DNA of 64,000 bases from assembly GCF_002090135.1 (NCBI RefSeq), contig NZ_BBRL01000004.1, positions 1,116,001-1,180,000 on the forward strand. The letters run 5' to 3'. Numbering within the stretch: position 1 is the stretch's first letter; the number at the start of each line of letters is the position of its first letter. The translations under genes were made by a program, and so were the position numbers. Under the pieces are notes generated by a model. That model searched no databases and was not told the origin of the DNA. It saw only the letters and a program-made list of their open reading frames with translations. Of the stretch, positions 56,117 to 64,000 are shown piece by piece. The DNA comes from Demequina sp. NBRC 110055 (GTDB lineage Bacteria > Actinomycetota > Actinomycetes > Actinomycetales > Demequinaceae).

Positions 56117-57175
56117 GTGGCACACGTCTGGCGCGGAGCGATCCGCGAATACCTGGAGCACATGCCGTTCGATGAGGACGATCGCCTCATCTCGCTCGGC
56201 GAGGGCGGCACGCCGCTGGTGCATGCGCCGTCGATCTCGGCCGAGGTGGGAGCCGACGTCTTCGTCAAGGTCGAGGGCATGAACCCGACCGGGTCCTTCA
56301 AGGACCGCGGCATGACGAGCGCCATCACCCAGGTCGTGAAGGACGGCGACCATACGGTGGTGTGCGCCTCCACCGGCAACACGAGCGCCTCGGCCGCCGC
56401 TTACGCCGCCCACGCGGGCCTCAACTGCGTCGTCATGATCCCCCAGGGCAAGATCGCCGCGGGCAAGATGGCGCAGGCCATCGTGCACGGCGCGAAGCTG
56501 GTACAGGTCGACGGCAACTTCGACGAGTGCCTCGACATCGTGCGCTCGCTGTCGGAGGAGTACCCCGTCGCGCTCGTGAACTCCGTCAACCCGTATCGCC
56601 TGCAGGGTCAGAAGACCGCGGCGTTCGAGATCATCGACCAGCTGGGTGACGCCCCCGACATTCACATGCTCCCCGTGGGTAACGCCGGCAACATCTCGGC
56701 GTACTGGATGGGCTTCACGGAGTTCGCCGATGCGGGCCGGGCCACCAAGCGACCCAAGATCTGGGGTGTGCAGGCCGCCGGCGCCGCGCCGTTCGTCGCA
56801 GGCCACCCCATCAAGGACCCCGAGACGGTCGCGACCGCGATCCGCATCGGCAAGCCCGCCTCGTGGGACCTTGCCGTCGCCGCGCGCGACGAGTCCGGCG
56901 GCTGGATCCGTGCGGTGTCCGACACCCAGATTCTGTCCGCCCAGGCGCGACTCGCGGCCGACGTGGGCGTATTCGTGGAGCCCGCCTCGGCCGCGCCCAT
57001 CGCGGGTCTGCTGGCCGCCGCGGCGCTCGGTGAGGTGCCGAAGGGCGCCACTATCACGTGCACCGTCACGGGTAACGGACTCAAGGACACCGCGACCGCG
57101 CTCGCGGGCCACGAGGTCGAGCCGACCGTGATCCCCGTCGACGTTGCCGCCGCGGCACAGGTCCTGGGGCTGTAA
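56117..57175 (+). CDS. thrC: Threonine synthase
   Basis: 352 aa, the short actinobacterial form. PLP Lys in NPTGSFKDRGM (about residue 60), STGNTSASAAAYAA, GNAGNISAYW and EPASAAPIAG. Converts phosphohomoserine to threonine. GTG start is directly after the hom stop; thrB follows after two bases. Confidence 0.97.
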   Translation: MAHVWRGAIREYLEHMPFDEDDRLISLGEGGTPLVHAPSISAEVGADVFVKVEGMNPTGSFKDRGMTSAITQVVKDGDHTVVCASTGNTSASAAAYAAHAGLNCVVMIPQGKIAAGKMAQAIVHGAKLVQVDGNFDECLDIVRSLSEEYPVALVNSVNPYRLQGQKTAAFEIIDQLGDAPDIHMLPVGNAGNISAYWMGFTEFADAGRATKRPKIWGVQAAGAAPFVAGHPIKDPETVATAIRIGKPASWDLAVAARDESGGWIRAVSDTQILSAQARLAADVGVFVEPASAAPIAGLLAAAALGEVPKGATITCTVTGNGLKDTATALAGHEVEPTVIPVDVAAAAQVLGL

Positions 57176-57177
57176 CC

Positions 57178-58104
57178 ATGCGGTTGGGCGCCGACCATGT
57201 GGTCGTGACCGTTCCCGCGACCGCGGGCAACCTCGGATCCGGCTTCGACTCGCTGGGCCTCGCCCTGGGGCTGGCCGACGAGGTCGAGGTGCGCGCCGTC
57301 GCATCGGCCGCCGTTGAGCTGGACATCGAGGGTGAGGGCGCCGACTCGCTGCCGCGCGACGAGTCCCACCTGGTCGTCCGTGCGCTACGCGCCGCGCTCG
57401 ATCACGTCAACGCGTCGCAGACCGGGCTGTCGATCCGCGCCGTCAACCGCATTCCGCATGGCCGCGGGCTCGGTTCGTCCGCAGCCGCTGTCGTCGCAGG
57501 CATCTCCGCGGCGCGCGGACTGATCGCCGAGCCCGAGGCGCTGTCCGCCGAGGTCGCGCTCGAGATCGCGACCCAATTCGAGGGCCACCCCGACAACGCC
57601 GCGCCGGCGATCTACGGCGGCGCGACGGTCGCGTGGGTGGGGGAGTCGGGCGCGAAGGCCGCCACGCTGTCGATGGCAGAGGGCATCGAGGCCGCCGTTC
57701 TGATCCCCGGATCGACGCTGCCCACCAAGCAGGCGCGCTCCGTCTTGCCCCTGCAGGTGCCCCACGGTGACGCCGCGTTCAACGTGGGCCGCGCCGCGCT
57801 GCTGGTGGCCGCGCTCAACGGCCAGCCTGAGCTGCTATTCGAGGGCACGGAGGACCGCCTGCACCAGGGCTATCGCGCCGACGTGATGCCGGCCGCCATG
57901 GCGATGATGTCGCACCTGCGCGCACAGGGCCTGGCCGCCGTCGTTTCGGGGGCCGGGCCCTCGGTCTTGGTGCTGGGCACCGACCTCGCCGCGCATGGCC
58001 TGAAGTCCGGCATGCCCCAGTGGGCGCGCGGCATCGGCGACGAGAACTGGCGCGTGGTGCACACGGTTGAGCGGGTGCCCGGAGCTACCACCCACCGGGT
58101 GTAG
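57178..58104 (+). CDS. thrB: Homoserine kinase
   Basis: 308 aa GHMP-family kinase. PATAGNLGSGFDSLGLAL at the N-terminus, ATP-binding motif RGLGSSAAAVVAG (about residues 95-107), EGHPDNAAPAIYGG, and the C-terminal glycine-rich SGAGPSVLVLG. Phosphorylates homoserine for ThrC. Last of the hom-thrC-thrB set; a ThuA-like gene starts ten bases downstream, so read-through is likely. Confidence 0.97.
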   Translation: MRLGADHVVVTVPATAGNLGSGFDSLGLALGLADEVEVRAVASAAVELDIEGEGADSLPRDESHLVVRALRAALDHVNASQTGLSIRAVNRIPHGRGLGSSAAAVVAGISAARGLIAEPEALSAEVALEIATQFEGHPDNAAPAIYGGATVAWVGESGAKAATLSMAEGIEAAVLIPGSTLPTKQARSVLPLQVPHGDAAFNVGRAALLVAALNGQPELLFEGTEDRLHQGYRADVMPAAMAMMSHLRAQGLAAVVSGAGPSVLVLGTDLAAHGLKSGMPQWARGIGDENWRVVHTVERVPGATTHRV

Positions 58105-58113
58105 CGCGCCGCC

Positions 58114-58803
58114 ATGTCCCGCTGCCTCATTGTCCGCGGTGGCTGGCCTGGGCACGACCCGGTCGCGCAGACCGAGGCGATGGTCGCCCCGATCGAGGAT
58201 CTGGGCTTCGCGGTCGACGTCGAGGAGAGCCCGGCGGTCTACGCGGACGCGGACCGTATGGCCTGTTACGGCCTCATCGTTCAGGCGGTGACGAACGGCA
58301 CCATCACCGATGAGCAGTCTGCAGGGCTGCGAGCGGCGGTAGTCGCCGGCGCGGGTCTCGCCGGATGGCATGGCGGCCTCATCGCCGCGTACCGCGGCCA
58401 GTTGGACTACCTGCAGATGCTCGGGGCACAGTTTGTCGCACACCCTGGACCGCCAGACACTGCTCCGGGTTCGCCGCCCTTCCGGCGCTACCGCGTGACT
58501 CCCACGGCCGCAGGCGCGTCTCACCCGATCACCGCAGGCGTGGACGCGTTCGAGGTCGTGACCGAGCAGTACTGGGTCCTCGCCGACGGCCTCAACGAGG
58601 TGCTCGCGACCGCGACGATGGTGGCGGAGATGGGCGACGAGTGGGATGCGCCGGTGACGATGCCGGTGGTGTGGACGCGACGCTGGGGTCGGGGGCGCAT
58701 CTTCGTCCACACGCTTGGCCACGACATGGAGACACTCCTGCGCCCCGAGGTCGAGCACGTGATCCGCTGCGGCCTCGCCTGGGCGGCGCGGACAGCGGGC
58801 TAG
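58114..58803 (+). CDS. ThuA-like protein, tandem paralog 1
   Basis: 229 aa. ThuA fold (class I glutamine-amidotransferase-like): RGGWPGHDP, AGLAGWHGGL, YLQMLGAQFVAHP, SHPITAG...F.V.TEQYWVL, MPVVWTRRWGRGRIF, TLGHDMETLL. The family takes part in trehalose or other disaccharide use in rhizobia; the catalytic reaction is not firmly known. The thrB stop is ten bases upstream. A paralog follows. Confidence 0.85.
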   Translation: MSRCLIVRGGWPGHDPVAQTEAMVAPIEDLGFAVDVEESPAVYADADRMACYGLIVQAVTNGTITDEQSAGLRAAVVAGAGLAGWHGGLIAAYRGQLDYLQMLGAQFVAHPGPPDTAPGSPPFRRYRVTPTAAGASHPITAGVDAFEVVTEQYWVLADGLNEVLATATMVAEMGDEWDAPVTMPVVWTRRWGRGRIFVHTLGHDMETLLRPEVEHVIRCGLAWAARTAG

Positions 58804-58825
58804 CGAGGCCACCCGTGTGCCGCCC

Positions 58826-58831
58826 TATGAT
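58826..58831 (+). promoter_or_regulatory. Possible -10 box of the second ThuA-like gene
   Basis: TATGAT 32 bases before the ATG at 58864, in the 60-base gap between the two ThuA-like genes. No clear -35. AAAGGGGA serves as the ribosome-binding site. Confidence 0.35.
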
Positions 58832-58863
58832 GGGCGCGTTCGCACCGCCGCGAAAGGGGACGC

Positions 58864-59565
58864 ATGACGAGGGCCTGCTTGATTGTCCGAGGGGGATGGC
58901 CGGGACACGACCCGGTGGCGTCCACCGACCACTTCCTGCCCGCGCTCGATCGCATGAACTTTCGGGTCGAGATCGAGGACACTCCCGAGATCTATGCCGA
59001 CGCCGATGCGATGGCGCGTTACGACCTCATCGTTCAATCGGTCACCATGGGAAGCGCCACCGTCGATGAGGTCGAAGGCCTGCGCGCCGCCGTCGCGGCG
59101 GGTGCCGGTCTCGCCGGCTGGCATGGCGGCCTTATCGATTCGTTCCGCAATGCGCCCGACTACCTGCAGTTGACGGGAGCCCAGTTCGCCGCTCACCCCC
59201 ATGCGCCCGAGGACCGGGGCCGCACCGATGTCGACCCGTATCGGGACTACACGGTCCACGTCACCGATGCCGGGGCCGTGCACCCGATCACTGCCAGCCT
59301 GGACGACTTCGCCGTCAGTACCGAGCAGTACTGGGTGCTGACGGACTCCCTCAACGAGGTACTGGCCACTTGCAAGCTCGTGCCCGGCGACGGAGACGAG
59401 TGGTCGCGGCCGCTGACCATGCCTGTCGCGTGGACCCGGCAGTGGGGTGAGGGACGCATCTTCGCCACGACCCTCGGCCACACCGTGGAGCTGCTGCAGA
59501 TGCCGCAGGTCAGCGCGCTGATCGAGCGCGGCATGGACTGGGCGGCACGGGACCAGCGCCTGTGA
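58864..59565 (+). CDS. ThuA-like protein, tandem paralog 2
   Basis: 233 aa, similar along its full length to the preceding protein (RGGWPGHDPV, LAGWHGGLI, YLQLTGAQFAAHP, HPITASLDDF.V.TEQYWVL, MPVAWTRQWGEGRIF, TLGHTVELL). An older tandem duplication, since the nucleotide sequences are clearly diverged. Stop overlaps the GNAT gene start (GTGA). Role unknown; probably sugar-related by family. Confidence 0.85.
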   Translation: MTRACLIVRGGWPGHDPVASTDHFLPALDRMNFRVEIEDTPEIYADADAMARYDLIVQSVTMGSATVDEVEGLRAAVAAGAGLAGWHGGLIDSFRNAPDYLQLTGAQFAAHPHAPEDRGRTDVDPYRDYTVHVTDAGAVHPITASLDDFAVSTEQYWVLTDSLNEVLATCKLVPGDGDEWSRPLTMPVAWTRQWGEGRIFATTLGHTVELLQMPQVSALIERGMDWAARDQRL

Positions 59566-60170
59566 TCGCCGCCTCTTCACCGGTCCATCCAGCCATTCGC
59601 GAGGCCGGCGCCGGCGACGCCGCCGCCATCGCGAGAATCTGTCGCCTCACCGGCGACGCGGGGGCCGATGCCACCGGCCACCACAGCGACGACACCGCGC
59701 TCGCGGACGTCTACGCCACGCCCTACCTCCACGGCCCCGCCTGCTTCGCGCTCGTGTGGGACGAGGGCGACGGTCCGCTGGGCTATGTGCTGGGTACCGC
59801 GGACACCCGCGCGTTTCAGACATGGTTCACCCAGACCTGGTGGCCCTCGGTCGCCGACCGCCACGCGCTCGTGACCGAGGCGGACGAGAAGCTCCTGCGC
59901 AGCGCCGCCGACCATGGCCGCATGCTCCTCGAGGTGATCGAGGACTTTCCCGCCCACCTCCATATCGACCTCTTGCCCGAGGCGCAGGGGAGGGGAGCCG
60001 GCCGCGCGCTCATCGAGGCGGCGTGCGGTGTGCTCGCTCACAGCGGCGCCAGGGGCGTCCACCTCGGTATCGACCCGCGCAACGACGGCGCTCGCGCGTT
60101 CTACCCGCGCGTGGGGTTCACTCCCGTCTCGGAGGCAGACCCGGACACGTTCGTTCGCTCCTTGCCGTAG
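59562..60170 (+). CDS. GNAT-family N-acetyltransferase
   Basis: 202 aa. Acetyl-CoA-binding motif A is LHIDLLPEAQGRGAGRALIEAA (about residues 130-151), followed by GVHLGIDPRNDGARAFYPRVGF. N-terminal part (IREAGAGDAAAIARICRLTG) is typical of the fold. Similar to the O-GlcNAcase-associated-like acetyltransferases by overall length, but the acceptor is unknown. GTG start overlaps the ThuA-like stop. Confidence 0.88.
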   Translation: MIAASSPVHPAIREAGAGDAAAIARICRLTGDAGADATGHHSDDTALADVYATPYLHGPACFALVWDEGDGPLGYVLGTADTRAFQTWFTQTWWPSVADRHALVTEADEKLLRSAADHGRMLLEVIEDFPAHLHIDLLPEAQGRGAGRALIEAACGVLAHSGARGVHLGIDPRNDGARAFYPRVGFTPVSEADPDTFVRSLP

Positions 60171-60238
60171 CAGGGCAGGGCGGCACGCTGGTAGCGAACG
60201 GAAGTCCCGCGCGGGCCACGCACCAGGCGCGACAGTTC

Positions 60239-60285
60239 TACTGTGAACTCATGACCATCACACGCATGTGCGAGGCGGCCGCATG
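60239..60285 (+). CDS. Possible leaderless 11-codon leader peptide coupled to the ABC exporter
   Basis: TACTGT at 60239-60244 looks like a -10 box. Six bases on, an ATG (60250) opens an 11-residue frame, MTITRMCEAAA, whose TGA overlaps the exporter ATG (ATGA at 60283). This arrangement allows the short frame to control exporter translation. The feature span includes the -10; the coding part is 60250-60285. Could be fortuitous. Confidence 0.4.
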
Positions 60286-62076
60286 ACGGCCGTCGCCACG
60301 CGCGCCAGCACCGGCGGCGCGAAGGACGACGAGAAGACGAAGGGCGCCCTGTGGCCGCTGCTCGTCGCATCGGCCAAGCCCTACTGGAAGCTGCTCCTCG
60401 GAGTGGTGATCTTCCAAGGCGCGCAGGCGGTGTGCAACCTGTACCTGCCCAGTCTCAACGCGTCGATCATCGACGACGGCGTCGCGACCGGGGACATCCC
60501 CTATATCTGGCAGGTGGGCGGCATCATGCTCGCCCTGTCGCTGCTGCAGATCGCGTTCGCGATCACCGGCGTGTACTTCGGCGCCAAGGTCGCGATGGCC
60601 GTGGGTCGCGACCTGCGCGCGAACATCTTCAGGCGCGTCGGCTCGTTCAGCGAGAACGAGGTGCAGCGCTTCGGCGCCCCCAGCCTCATCACCCGCTCCA
60701 CCAACGACGTGCAGCAGGTTCAGATGCTGGTCCTCATGGGCTGCACGCTGCTCGTGACGGCGCCTTTCATGGCCATCGGCGGCGTGTTCATGGCGCTGCA
60801 CCAGGACGCCACGCTGTCGTGGATCCTCGTGATCGCCATCCCTTTGCTGCTGATCGCCGTGATCGCGATCATTTCGCGCATGGTGCCCCACTTCCAGCGC
60901 ATGCAAAAGCGCATCGACGCCATCAACCGCGTCATGCGTGAGCAGCTCACGGGCATCCGCGTGGTGCGCGCCTTCGTGCGTGAGCGCGAGGAGACGGCGC
61001 GTTTCGCCCAGGCCAACGACAAGGTCACCGAGTCCGCTCTGAAGGCCGGCCGCCTGATGGCCGCGATGTTCCCCATCGTCATGCTCATCATGAACGTCTC
61101 CTCGGTCGCGGTGCTGTGGTTTGGTGCCGAGCGCGTCGAGAACGGTCAGATGCAGGTGGGGGCGCTGACCGCGTTCCTGACTTACATCATCCAGATCCTC
61201 ATGTCGGTGATGATGGCCACGTTCCTGTTCGTGATGATCCCGCGCGCCTCCGTCTCGGCCGACCGCATCAGCGAGGTGCTGTCGACCGACAGCACCGTCG
61301 TCCAGGCGGCCGATGCCACCCGTACCTTTGCGCAGCGCGGCACCGTGGTCTTTGACGACGTCACGTTCGCCTACCCTGGCGCCGAGGAGCCCGTGCTGAA
61401 GCACGTGTCCTTCACCGCCACGCCGGGCACGACGACCGCGATCATCGGCTCGACCGGCGCGGGCAAGTCCACCCTGGTGGGCCTGGTGCCGCGCCTGTAC
61501 GACGCGACAGACGGCACCGTCAGCATCGACGGTGTGGATCTACGCGAGGCGGACCTCGAGACGCTGTGGACCCGCATCGGCCTGGTGCCGCAGCGCCCGT
61601 ACCTGTTCTCCGGCACGGTCGGCTCCAACCTGCGCTACGGCAAGGAGGACGCGACCGATGAGGAGATCTGGGAGGCGCTGCGCGTCGCCCAGGGCGAGGA
61701 CTTCGTGAAGGCTATGCCGGACGGCCTCGACACCCCCATGGCACAGGGCGGCACGACGGTGTCGGGCGGCCAGCGCCAGCGCCTGTCCATCGCGCGTGCG
61801 CTGATCCGCAAGCCCGAAATCCTGCTCTTCGACGACTCGTTCAGCGCGCTCGACACCGCGACCGATGCCCGCCTACGCGCGGCGCTGAAGACGGCGGCGG
61901 CCGATGCCACGGTCATCGTGGTCGCCCAGCGCGTCAGCTCGATCCAGGACGCCGACCTCATCTTGGTGATCGAGGACGGCGAGATCGTGGACCGCGGTAC
62001 GCATGACGAGCTGCTCGCGACCTCGCCCACCTATCAAGAAATCGTCAGTACCCAGCTACGGGCGGAGGAGGCGTGA
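60283..62076 (+). CDS. ABC exporter half-transporter, first subunit of a heterodimer
   Basis: 597 aa. Six-helix type I exporter domain (residues about 25-330), then a nucleotide-binding domain: Walker A GSTGAGKST, Q-loop LVPQRPYLFSG, signature VSGGQRQR, Walker B ILLFDDSFSALD. The residue after the Walker B Asp is Asp instead of the catalytic Glu, as in the degenerate-site subunit of heterodimeric exporters (TM287 type). Exports an unknown lipid, peptide or drug-like substrate. ATG 60283 is supported by the overlap with the short upstream frame. Its stop overlaps the second subunit's ATG by one base. Confidence 0.93.
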   Translation: MTAVATRASTGGAKDDEKTKGALWPLLVASAKPYWKLLLGVVIFQGAQAVCNLYLPSLNASIIDDGVATGDIPYIWQVGGIMLALSLLQIAFAITGVYFGAKVAMAVGRDLRANIFRRVGSFSENEVQRFGAPSLITRSTNDVQQVQMLVLMGCTLLVTAPFMAIGGVFMALHQDATLSWILVIAIPLLLIAVIAIISRMVPHFQRMQKRIDAINRVMREQLTGIRVVRAFVREREETARFAQANDKVTESALKAGRLMAAMFPIVMLIMNVSSVAVLWFGAERVENGQMQVGALTAFLTYIIQILMSVMMATFLFVMIPRASVSADRISEVLSTDSTVVQAADATRTFAQRGTVVFDDVTFAYPGAEEPVLKHVSFTATPGTTTAIIGSTGAGKSTLVGLVPRLYDATDGTVSIDGVDLREADLETLWTRIGLVPQRPYLFSGTVGSNLRYGKEDATDEEIWEALRVAQGEDFVKAMPDGLDTPMAQGGTTVSGGQRQRLSIARALIRKPEILLFDDSFSALDTATDARLRAALKTAAADATVIVVAQRVSSIQDADLILVIEDGEIVDRGTHDELLATSPTYQEIVSTQLRAEEA

Positions 62077-64000
62077 TGGCCAAGCAGGACAAGACCACCG
62101 CGCCGGTGCAGGACGCCGACACCAAGGCCGCGGCCCGTGCACGTCCGCGCGGCGGCGGCCCGGGCCCGATGGGTGGGGCGGGCATGCCCACCGAGAAGGC
62201 GATGAACTTCAACGCCTCCCTCAAGCGCCTCTTCGGCGAACTCGCGCCGGAGCGTGCGCTGGTGGCCGTCGTCATCTTGCTCGGCGCTGCATCGGTGACG
62301 CTCGCAGTGATCGGCCCCAAGATCCTCGGCAACGCCACCACGGTGATCTTCGAGGGCTTGGTGACGGGCACCGGCATCGACTTCGACAGCCTCCACCGCA
62401 TCCTGCTGTGGGTGGTCGTGATCTATGTCGCCTCGTCCCTGTTGTCGCTGGCCCAGGGCTACATCCTCAACGGCGTGACGCAGCGCACCGTCTACCGGCT
62501 GCGCGAACGCGTCGAGACCAAGATCCACCGCCTGCCCCTGAGCTACTTCGACAAGCATCAGCGCGGAGAGCTCCTCAGCCGCGTCACTAACGACATCGAC
62601 AACGTGTCCCAGACGCTGCAGCAGACCCTGAGCCAGCTGTTTACCTCGGTGCTCACGGTGATCGGCGTGCTCGTGATGATGTTCGTGATCTCGCCGGTGC
62701 TCGCGCTGGTCACCCTCGTGTCGATCCCGTTGACGCTGATCATCGTCACCCAGGTCGCCAAGCGCTCGCAGGTGAAGTTCGTCGCGCAATGGAAGCACAC
62801 TGGAGAGCTCAACGGCCAGATCGAGGAGACCTACACCGGCCACTCGCTCGTGAAGGTGTTCGGCCGCCAGGCCCGCACGCAGGAGGAGTTCGACGCGAAG
62901 AACGAGGAGCTCTACCAGGCCTCCTTCGGCGCGCAGTTTATCTCCGGCATCATCATGCCCGCCACGATGTTCGTGGGGAACCTCGTCTACGTGGCCGTGG
63001 CCGTGGTCGGCGGTGTGATGGTGGCCAACGGCTCGCTGCCCATCGGCGACATCCAGGCGTTCATTCAGTACACCCGCCAGTTCCAGCAGCCGCTCAGCCA
63101 ATTGGGCTCGATGTTCAACCTGTTGCAGTCGGGCGTCGCGTCGGCCGAACGCGTCTTCGAACTACTCGACGCCGACGACCAGAGCGACGACCTCGACCCC
63201 GCCGACACCCCGGCGCAGTTCCGCGGCCGCCTCGAGTTCGAGGACGTGAGGTTCTCTTACGAGGAGGACAAGCCGCTGATCACGGGGCTGTCGATGGTCG
63301 CGGAGCCGGGCAAGACGGTCGCGATCGTGGGGCCCACGGGCGCGGGCAAGACCACACTCGTGAACCTCATCATGCGCTTCTACGAGCTCGACGGCGGCCG
63401 CATCACGCTCGACGGCACGGACATCGCGCAGATGACCCGCGACGACCTCCGCCAGCGCACGGGCATGGTGTTGCAGGACGCGTGGCTGTTTGGCGGCACC
63501 ATCCGCGACAACATCGCGTACGGTCGCCCCACGGCCACGGAAGAGGAGATCCTCGACGCCGCGAAGGCCGCGTACGTGGACCGCTTCGTGCACTCGCTGC
63601 CCGAGGGCTACGACACGGTCCTGGACGACGACGCGACCAACGTGTCGGTGGGTGAGCGTCAGCTCATCACCATCGCGCGCGCCTTCGTGGCGCGGCCCAG
63701 TGTGCTGATCCTCGACGAGGCCACCAGCTCCGTCGACACGCGCACCGAGCTGCTCGTCCAGCAGGCCATGGCCGACCTGCGCAAGGACCGCACCAGCTTC
63801 GTCATCGCGCACCGCCTGTCGACCATCCGCGACGCCGATCTCATCCTCGTCATGGAGCACGGCGACATCGTGGAGCAGGGCAGCCACGACGAGCTGATCG
63901 CCGCGCACGGCGCCTATGCGAGGCTCTATGAGGCGCAGTTCGCGGCGCCGGTCGACGACGTCGACGACCCGCTCGGTGGCGGCATCAGTGACGAGGCTCT
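62076..64000 (+). CDS. ABC exporter half-transporter, second subunit (cut by the window edge)
   Basis: 641 codons visible, open at position 64000. A Gly/Pro-rich N-terminal extension, six-helix exporter domain (from about residue 60), and nucleotide-binding domain: Walker A GPTGAGKTT, Q-loop VLQDAWLFGG, Walker B LILDEATSSVD with the catalytic Glu, and H-loop IAHRLSTI. The signature is NVSVGERQL instead of LSGGQ. A canonical catalytic Glu with a degenerate signature is the expected complement of the first subunit, giving one active and one inactive ATP site. Only a short C-terminal remainder should be missing. Confidence 0.93.
   Translation, partial: MAKQDKTTAPVQDADTKAAARARPRGGGPGPMGGAGMPTEKAMNFNASLKRLFGELAPERALVAVVILLGAASVTLAVIGPKILGNATTVIFEGLVTGTGIDFDSLHRILLWVVVIYVASSLLSLAQGYILNGVTQRTVYRLRERVETKIHRLPLSYFDKHQRGELLSRVTNDIDNVSQTLQQTLSQLFTSVLTVIGVLVMMFVISPVLALVTLVSIPLTLIIVTQVAKRSQVKFVAQWKHTGELNGQIEETYTGHSLVKVFGRQARTQEEFDAKNEELYQASFGAQFISGIIMPATMFVGNLVYVAVAVVGGVMVANGSLPIGDIQAFIQYTRQFQQPLSQLGSMFNLLQSGVASAERVFELLDADDQSDDLDPADTPAQFRGRLEFEDVRFSYEEDKPLITGLSMVAEPGKTVAIVGPTGAGKTTLVNLIMRFYELDGGRITLDGTDIAQMTRDDLRQRTGMVLQDAWLFGGTIRDNIAYGRPTATEEEILDAAKAAYVDRFVHSLPEGYDTVLDDDATNVSVGERQLITIARAFVARPSVLILDEATSSVDTRTELLVQQAMADLRKDRTSFVIAHRLSTIRDADLILVMEHGDIVEQGSHDELIAAHGAYARLYEAQFAAPVDDVDDPLGGGISDEA

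Noticed and set aside
55016..57304. 762-codon minus-strand frame opposite hom-thrC
   Set aside because: Shadow of conserved housekeeping genes.

Overview
The window is high-GC DNA with GTG and TTG starts, several probable leaderless starts (ATG or GTG 6-9 bases after a -10 box), many ATGA/GTGA stop-start overlaps, a class-E-sortase-like LADTG anchor and actinobacterial-type LacI regulators. This points to a plant-polysaccharide-degrading actinobacterium, probably Micrococcales of the Cellulomonas/Demequina kind. That placement is inferred from style, not from a marker search.

Layout. (1) 0.1-10.7 kb: an unknown two-repeat protein overlapping a GH3 glycosidase, then a LacI regulator and an ABC sugar importer (binding protein and two permeases, no ATPase) followed by a GH78 alpha-L-rhamnosidase. 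(2) 11.0-18.6 kb: a giant secreted polygalacturonase (GH28) carrying an extra N-terminal TIM-barrel-like domain, three CBM5/12 modules and a 788-bp duplicated module. (3) 18.6-21.1 kb: a TetR regulator divergent from an NAD(P)-binding protein and an ACMSD-family amidohydrolase that lacks one metal ligand. (4) 21.1-30.0 kb: a divergent uronate locus, lacI-uxuB-uxaA on the minus strand and uxaC-Gfo/Idh-eda-kdgK on the plus strand. (5) 30.7-36.6 kb: a giant wall-anchored LamG-LamG-GH43-GH51 arabinan/arabinoxylan enzyme. (6) 37.5-45.9 kb: a complete L-rhamnose operon, rhaI-rhaM-esterase-rhaEW-rhaB-lldD, divergent from its LacI repressor. (7) 46-64 kb: mostly core genes: argS-lysA, hom-thrC-thrB, small lipoproteins and hydrolases, a qorB/HxlR-like pair, a phosphatase, a DUF817 membrane protein, two ThuA-like genes and a heterodimeric ABC exporter cut by the window edge.

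How it works together. Regions 1-6 read as one pectin (rhamnogalacturonan, homogalacturonan, arabinan) utilisation island. Secreted enzymes cut the backbone (GH28) and arabinose side chains (GH43/GH51). Oligosaccharides enter by the ABC importer, GH78 and GH3 release monosaccharides, galacturonate goes through UxaC, a UxuB-type reductase, UxaA, KdgK and Eda to pyruvate and glyceraldehyde-3-phosphate, and rhamnose goes through RhaM, RhaI, RhaB and RhaEW to DHAP and lactate, which LldD oxidises to pyruvate. Two LacI paralogs with near-identical recognition helices and a shared operator family (TGAACCGTTnCA / TGAAACGATTCA) sit over the importer/GH78 operon, the GH28 gene and the rhamnose operon, so these are probably one regulon.

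The most unexpected signal is a short motif, GGCCGATGCC (reverse GGCATCGGCC). By eye its 9-base core occurs about 33 times, on both strands, in coding and non-coding DNA. It is dense in the core region (39-62 kb) and absent from both giant CAZyme genes.
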